DNA from: Strongylocentrotus purpuratus
Lineage: Eukaryota > Echinodermata > Echinoidea > Camarodonta > Strongylocentrotidae
Direction: 5' to 3'
Length of the DNA: 64,000 nt
Assembly: GCF_000002235.5 (NCBI RefSeq)
Contig: NW_022145606.1
Coordinates: 20,789,539-20,853,538, forward strand
Position numbers and translations under genes: made by a program
In this document: piece after piece, positions 61,861 to 64,000 of the stretch
Layout: every line of letters begins with the position of its first letter
Position numbering within the stretch: the first letter of the stretch is position 1
The notes under the pieces: generated by a model
Seen by the model: only the letters and a program-made list of their open reading frames with translations
What the model was told of the DNA's origin: nothing
The model's database searches: none

Positions 61861-64000
61861 AATTCCACCCGGGCCGCCCTCAATTGAGCAGTCAGCATAC
61901 ATACCAATCCAATGAGGAACTGATTAAGCAACACTGCAACCGATTTAATCTACAATGAGAGGATCTCCTGGCCACTAAAGTTTTGAGCGACTTTTGGGTT
62001 GGGATATTCCATTTGCCTGTATGTGAAAAATAAATCGTTATGGGATGATGATAATCACAATGAAGTTAATTATATTTTCCTCCAAAGTTATATGACATTA
62101 TTTTGTAAGAACTAAACAATCTGACATTATGGAATACTGTGTACTAGCAGTATGTATAAGTAATGATTCTTTGATATGCGTATAGAGTGAATGCCACTAA
62201 AGGATCTGTGAAAATGCATGTAAAAGCAATTAAAATTGGTAAAGCTTTAAAAGAAATTGTGTGTGCTCGTATAGTGAAATTGTTGTAAAATTATTATTAC
62301 AGAATATCGTTTTAAGTGGCTAACTATGGGATGAAACTCTTTTTTTTTCTTTACAGTCTATATGTTTTTTGTTGTTTTATGATAGAGAGGAATTCGTTAG
62401 TTTGAGCTTTATCAGTTAATTGTGTGTGACTGATCAAGCATATAACAAAACCAAAAAAATTCAACAAAAGTTATGAATAACAGTTGCCAGATAACAGTAA
62501 TTACATTTTTACTGATCCTTTCCAGATGGAGTTGTAATTCGTGTGATGTTGTTGTTGTTGTTTGTGCCAAACTAATGAACATGCACTTCAGTTATTACAT
62601 ATACCTTCATGTTTATTTAGTTCGGAATTTATTGACAGATTAGTCAATAAATGTGTGTTGTTGCAGACATTGTCTTGCTTATTTGCGATATATGCCCCTA
62701 AATTGGAATTAGTTTTAAGCATACATTGTTAATTTACCTCTTTCAGTTATATGCCGTGTTGTAGACTTGCTTTCTTGTAGAACAATAATGTATACTTGCT
62801 GCTAACTGCATTATTAAACATTAATCATTGTATCATGTTGGAGAAATGATGTGAGATTTTGACTGTTTATGATCTCCCTATGTAAACATACATGTACATT
62901 TATATCAAGAGCACTTCTCTCAAATCAAATGAGAATCATTAAGTCGATCTTCGTCGCTCCAAAGTTATAAACAAGCAGGTGACTGTGTATAATAAAATGC
63001 TTTTTCTGTACTGAGAACGGTAATTTTATGTCTCTGGACACGTCACCGGACTTTGAATCAGAATGCCAGTTTTTATCGAAAACAATGATTTTTAACCTCT
63101 CGATGTGTTGCCAATTTGAAGATTTGAAAGTTTATGTTCTTTTTTTCTAATTCCTAGCACCGAATGCAAAATATTCATGAAACCAAAATATATGCGGTGT
63201 ACGTAAGCGAAAATGCCTACATTTTCTACTCATGTGAATGGTTTGTATTTTAAGGATTCGAATACAAAGGGTATTGAAACAACTGGGGGATTCCTCGTGC
63301 TAATATGATTTCTATTTTTTAGGATAATTTCATTGTAATATGATCTTAGTGTTTCAAAATTTCCAATTGGTTTCTTTGACTTATATGCATTCACCTAAAA
63401 CCACTTATAAAAAGGGTCATGTACATTTGTTTTTTAATTAGTTGTATAATATTTAGAGACGTTTAAGTGAATTTGCATAAATTATGAATACATGTATTTC
63501 ACATTTATGCAAAATTCCAATTTCGAGTGTTAAGGAAACTAAAATCATTTGAGAATTGCCAGACCCCATCCACTAATTGAAAGTTGAAAATTATAAACTG
63601 TTTTCTTGCCAAAATTATTCATGTCAATATAATTGATGATTAAATGTGATGCAAGCTTATGCATTTAAAAAATATTTTGCCTTATTTGATCTTTATTGCA
63701 ATACAAAATACTTTTCAAAATATTGTTTAGAACAATGTGTAAAACCCACAAAATAATATCACTCATTTTCTCAGTCTGGCAAGAATCATCTATCTCCAAT
63801 ACCAATCAGCATATCACCAGGGGCTGTATTTAACAAAAATCCTATCTGTTATTTAATATGAACAACAATGTAAACCGTCATAACAATCTAAATTGCGTGG
63901 AATTATCACTTCCAATATACCTCTTCTAACTTGATGCAAACACAATAAACTTAGCACAGATACTAATCAATGACTTTAAATTTGAATTGATCTTTATTTC
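61861..64000. other. 3' flank of the semaphorin, no gene seen
   Basis: AT-rich. AATAAA signals at 62646 and 62991 could serve the semaphorin transcript if the 3' UTR is long or spliced. Confidence 0.35.

Overview
This window looks like AT-rich metazoan nuclear DNA, most likely from an echinoderm or related marine invertebrate deuterostome. The species is an inference. The grounds are GT-AG split genes with long introns, tRNA-derived SINEs with (ATT)n tails, Rex1/Babar-like and jockey/CR1-group LINE remains, and many non-autonomous DNA transposons. I see no bacterial, organellar, CRISPR or retroviral/Polinton-like content.

The one gene I can read end to end is a secreted semaphorin on the plus strand, 32471-60844. 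Fifteen coding exons join in phase to 640 codons: a signal peptide, a complete divergent sema domain, no recognisable PSI domain, and a short Ig-like C-terminus. A splice acceptor just upstream of the ATG and a donor just after the stop imply untranslated exons on both sides.

Left of it there are weaker gene traces. A probable unidentified gene has candidate exons at 5272-5420, 5652-5789, 8835-8934, 9466-9542 and 11869-11893, with a poly(A) signal at 12829. A possible terminal exon lies at 1917-1971, an exon-like frame at 23264-23382, and a zinc-ribbon first exon (28165-28282) inside a transposon.

The rest is mostly repeats. Elements with resolved ends are: a TTAA-flanked piggyBac-like element (7474-8609); a hAT-like element with 8-bp target duplication (19384-22624) that carries a satellite of d(GCGAAGC) hairpins; a TA-flanked element (27132-29553) that contains another 8-bp-duplication element (27730-28857); a 7.1-kb TAA-flanked Harbinger-like composite (46948-54044) in intron 11; and a Tc1/mariner-type MITE (56252-56728). 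Foldback repeats lie at 3000-4085, 16201-16365, 16499-16733, 26771-26900 and 34190-36465. LINE remains lie at 16785-19050 (minus), 34690-35912 and 45239-45510.

The semaphorin introns hold most of the right half. They include a 1.6-kb GAT/GGT-rich minisatellite (intron 8), two copies of one MITE family (introns 6 and 12), and SINE or LINE tails ending within about 25 bp of splice sites. Poly(G)/poly(C) tracts of 10 or more bases are unusually frequent and often sit at transposon ends.
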